From contig JANNLG010000070.1 in NCBI GenBank assembly GCA_031396695.1, positions 1 to 43,890 of the forward strand: a DNA stretch of 43,890 bases. The letters are read 5' to 3'. Position numbers and translations under genes: made by a program. This document shows positions 41,893 to 43,890 of the stretch, piece after piece. Source of the DNA: VGRW01 sp031396695 (GTDB taxonomy: Bacteria; Myxococcota_A; UBA9160; SZUA-336). Under the pieces are notes generated by a model. That model ran no database searches, was not told where the DNA came from, and saw only the letters and a program-made list of their open reading frames with translations. Each line of letters starts with the position of its first letter. The first letter of the stretch is position 1.

Positions 41893-42582
41893 ATGGAGCG
41901 ACGCCGAGCCGAAGCAGGATTCACGCTGATCGAAATTCTCGTCGCCGTGGCGATTCTCGCAATCGCCTCGGCTGCGCTGACGCCGATGGTGTTGAAGTAC
42001 ATCAACGATGGCCGCCGCGCGCGCTCGCTCTCCGACGCACAGACGCTCGGGCAGTCGATCCTCGCGTTTCAGCTCGATACCGGGCGCTGGCCAGTTTCCA
42101 ACGATGGCAACATCAACGACGCGGGCGAGATCTCGCGCCTGGTCGGACTTCCTTTCGCGTCGATTGCGCCCGCCGCGATTCCGAGCGGCGTGGCCACCAC
42201 GCCGGGTGCGGCGAACTGGCGCGGGGGTGGCAACGGCGGAACCGCGGCGGCACTCGAGGACATCCTGATCACGAATCGGAACGCCACAGCGAATCCGCTC
42301 TATCCCGCCTCTCTGAATCCGGCCGCGCTCCCCGGCTGGAATGGCCCGTACATCAAGGAAGTGCCCGTGGATCCGTGGGGCAATCCGTACGTCGTGAACG
42401 TGCGCTACCTGGACGGCGCGACGGTAACTGGCGTCACGACCGCGATGGAACAGAGCCACGCCGTGCTCGTGATCTCCGCTGGCGCCAACTCGTTGTTCGA
42501 AACATCGTTCCAGGACGCGACGGCGCTCAGCATCGCCGGTGGCGACGACATCGCGTGGACCGTCGAGGGTCAGCGGCCGTAG
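41893..42582 (+). CDS. gspG: GspG-type (major) pilin/pseudopilin
   Basis: A 229-residue prepilin with a 9-residue leader cut after Gly9 (AEAGFTLIEILVAVAILAI, Glu5 of the mature protein). The globular part has the GspG-like NGPYIKEVPVDPWGNPYVV, where the DPWGNPY loop binds calcium in major pseudopilins. Because it is separated from the operon by a 59-bp gap with its own candidate control element, I infer it is the main subunit. It is longer than most GspG proteins (about 140-150), with an inserted Gly/Ala-rich stretch around residue 110. Its 3' end overlaps the convergent dehalogenase relic by 13 bp. Confidence 0.88.
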   Translation: MERRRAEAGFTLIEILVAVAILAIASAALTPMVLKYINDGRRARSLSDAQTLGQSILAFQLDTGRWPVSNDGNINDAGEISRLVGLPFASIAPAAIPSGVATTPGAANWRGGGNGGTAAALEDILITNRNATANPLYPASLNPAALPGWNGPYIKEVPVDPWGNPYVVNVRYLDGATVTGVTTAMEQSHAVLVISAGANSLFETSFQDATALSIAGGDDIAWTVEGQRP

Positions 42583-43120
42583 CTCGGCGCAGGGGGGAAG
42601 CGCCGGACGATCTCGGCGGCGAGCTCCGCGCCCGCGTCTTCCTGGCTGAAGTGACTGGCCGCGAACCGCTTGTGCTCGATCCCGAGCAGGCGCGCGCCAG
42701 GTACGCGGCTCTGGAACTCGCGGCCGAGGTCCATGTGCGTGAAGGGACAGAGGTCCCCCCCCAGAGCGTGAGCAGCGGCTTCTGCCAGCGCTCGAGCACG
42801 CACCAGGCGCGCGAAGCGGCGCTCGTTCTCGGCCACGACGCGGGTCCCGATCAGTCCGCCCCAGTCCTGACCGAACAGCGTCGCGCCGCGCAGATCGAGG
42901 TGCTCGACCCGTCGCGTCACCCAGGCGACGTGCTGCGAGTAGGAATGCGCGGTCGGGTCGATCGGCTGTCGGAGCGGCCGAAGCCGATCAGATCCGGAAC
43001 CATCACGCGGAAGCTGGCGGCCTCGATCGGGCCGATGATCTTTCGATACAGGTAGCCCCAGGTCGGCTCGCCATGGAGGAGCAGAATCGTCTCGCGCGCC
43101 GCGCGCGGGTCGCCGTTCAC
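42570..43120 (-). pseudogene. Decayed haloalkane dehalogenase gene
   Basis: The frame starts at a GTG (43118-43120) in a GTGA overlap with the membrane-protein gene and reads ETILLLHGEPTWGYLYRK, MVPDLIGFGRSD, then shifts. One base missing near 42966 turns the usual GRSDKP into another frame; the correct frame then gives SYSQHVAWVTRRVEHLDLRG and FGQDWGGLIGTRVVAE, which holds the nucleophile Asp of dehalogenases. Immediately after, most of the cap domain is gone, and LERWQKPLLTLWGG continues in a different frame until a run of eight C (42758-42765) restores the frame for VPGARLLGIEHKRFAASHFSQED (catalytic His). The N-terminal 40 or so residues are also missing. One or two shifts could be assembly errors, but the cap deletion cannot. 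Confidence 0.75.
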
Positions 43121-43557
43121 GGGCTCTCTCTCGGCGCTCGCGTCGAGAGCGCGAACGCGGCGACGATCACGGGGAGCGCGATCAGCGTCGCGTAGGCTTC
43201 GGGTGGGTGACGGCCGCTCTCGGGCGCCTTCAACAGCCACAGGTTCAGCGCGATCAGACTCCGCTCGACGATGACGAGCGCGAGCAGCGGGGGCACCAGG
43301 CTCCGGTAGCGCAGCGCCGCGACCAGGAGCGTCGTGCCCCAGACGATCTGTGTCGCGCCCGCCCAGGCGAACACGCCGATCACGCTCGCGCCGTTGCCCG
43401 AAAGGTCCATGCCCGCGATCACCCCGGCTCCCCCGTCGGGCAGGAAGGTGTGGATCAGGCCCGGGGCAATCGTGAGCGCGCCGAACAGGGCCAGCAAGCG
43501 TGCGGCCAGCTTTGCGCCCGCGTACTGCGCGTTCGTCGAGGCAGGCAGGAACGGCAC
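43117..43557 (-). CDS. Small integral membrane protein of unknown function
   Basis: A 146-residue protein with four predicted TM helices: LAARLLALFGALTIAPGLI, IGVFAWAGATQIVWGTTLLV, LVPPLLALVIVERSLIALNL and ATLIALPVIVAAFAL. I do not recognise the family. It begins with GTG, supported by a GAGGAG site 6-7 nt upstream. It ends in a GTGA overlap with the dehalogenase relic, so the two were co-translated, and it follows the gene at the window edge by 26 bp. Confidence 0.7.
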   Translation of the reverse strand: MPFLPASTNAQYAGAKLAARLLALFGALTIAPGLIHTFLPDGGAGVIAGMDLSGNGASVIGVFAWAGATQIVWGTTLLVAALRYRSLVPPLLALVIVERSLIALNLWLLKAPESGRHPPEAYATLIALPVIVAAFALSTRAPRESP

Positions 43558-43583
43558 GTCGGCTCCTCGATGCGGGTTGGCGA

Positions 43584-43890
43584 TCAGCGCAGCGCGAGCT
43601 GGACGAGGGCCGCGAGCAGCGCGAGCACGAGCGCCACCCAGACGCGCGGACCGAGCAGCAGCGCAAATTGCGGCGAGGTCGGAAACGACGCCGTCACGGG
43701 GATCGCGGCGAGCTTGAACGGGTGCGCGGCCGTGAAGCGCGGATCTGTTGCGAGCTCGGCCATGTCGCGGCGGCTGCGGTAGCGCATCAGTCCGACGATG
43801 GTCCAGCCGGGATCCGGCGGCACGTTCCAGGCGTCGACGTAGCCGCCCACCTTTGCGGCCTGCAGCGCCGGGTGCCCGCCGTGTCGGATC
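43584..43890 (-). CDS. Membrane-anchored protein fragment, 5' end outside the window
   Basis: The minus-strand frame is open from the right edge to a TGA at 43584-43586 and reads GGHPALQAAKVGGYVDAWN, then MRYRSRRDMAELATDPRF and AHPFKLAAIPVTASFPT, ending in a TM helix (WVALVLALLAALVQLAL). The middle resembles a dimeric alpha/beta-barrel of the DUF1330 type (RYRSRRD, TDPRF, HPFK) with an added C-terminal membrane anchor; this is a weak assignment. The true start lies beyond the window. It precedes the membrane-protein gene by 26 bp, suggesting one operon. Confidence 0.6.
   Translation of the reverse strand, partial: IRHGGHPALQAAKVGGYVDAWNVPPDPGWTIVGLMRYRSRRDMAELATDPRFTAAHPFKLAAIPVTASFPTSPQFALLLGPRVWVALVLALLAALVQLALR

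Overview
This GC-rich, densely packed window most likely comes from a Gram-negative bacterium: it carries a type IV pilus/type II secretion-like operon with a secretin, a PilZ protein and an ATPase with a MshEN-type c-di-GMP-binding domain. It also holds an actinobacterial-style sterol/lipid catabolic locus with an F420-family oxidoreductase and a KstR-like repressor. That mix is seen in uncultured deltaproteobacterial-type lineages (Binatota/Desulfobacterota_B, Myxococcota and relatives). The lineage is an inference and cannot be settled from this window. No tRNA, rRNA, CRISPR array or insertion sequence was seen.

Layout, left side. A cupin gene runs off the left edge (1-451, -). Next is a cobalt-type nitrile hydratase operon (777-2348, -; beta, alpha, accessory protein). 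Divergent from it is an operon of a WaaP/InaA-like kinase, a probable pseudokinase paralogue and a secreted protein of unknown function (2410-5107, +), followed by an AI-2E family permease (5157-6218, +). From 6215 to 13859 lies a catabolic locus around a divergent promoter. On the minus strand are a KstR-like TetR regulator, two DUF35 proteins, two SCP2/Ltp-type thiolase-fold proteins, an acyl-CoA synthetase and a SnoaL-like protein. On the plus strand are an LLM-class F420-type oxidoreductase and an EthD-like protein. The intergenic region holds a 14-bp palindrome that fits the mycobacterial KstR consensus, and the gene set resembles the mycobacterial Rv3519-Rv3523 block.

Layout, centre. 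After an SDR gene relic come a DUF3047 protein, a double-GNAT protein, an MMPL/RND transporter and an SDR dehydrogenase, coupled by overlapping stops and starts (14034-19997, +). A PA0069-type radical SAM protein (-), an enoyl-CoA hydratase and an HSL-type esterase (+), and a small conserved protein (-) follow. Two large paralogous regulators (winged helix + ATPase + helical repeats) diverge from a shared 243-bp region that carries an 11-bp-period direct repeat.

Layout, right side. Three small paralogous ribbon-helix-helix proteins surround a hybrid histidine kinase (30096-32273), next to a PilZ protein. The block 32835-42582 (+) is an MSHA-like pilus/secretion operon: unknown small protein, MshE/GspE, GspF, pseudopilin, PilM/N-like, PilO-like, PilP-like, MshL-like secretin, TPR protein, GspG pilin. 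A 12-bp element (TGATATCACTGA) occurs both in front of this operon and in front of its last pilin gene. The right edge holds a decayed haloalkane dehalogenase gene, a small membrane protein and a gene cut by the window end.

How the parts may work together. The left half looks like uptake, CoA activation and side-chain or ring breakdown of sterol-like or other hydrophobic substrates under a TetR repressor, with detoxifying or nitrile-hydrolysing enzymes. The right half looks like a surface appendage or secretion machine whose ATPase and neighbouring PilZ protein point to c-di-GMP control, next to a cluster of regulators.
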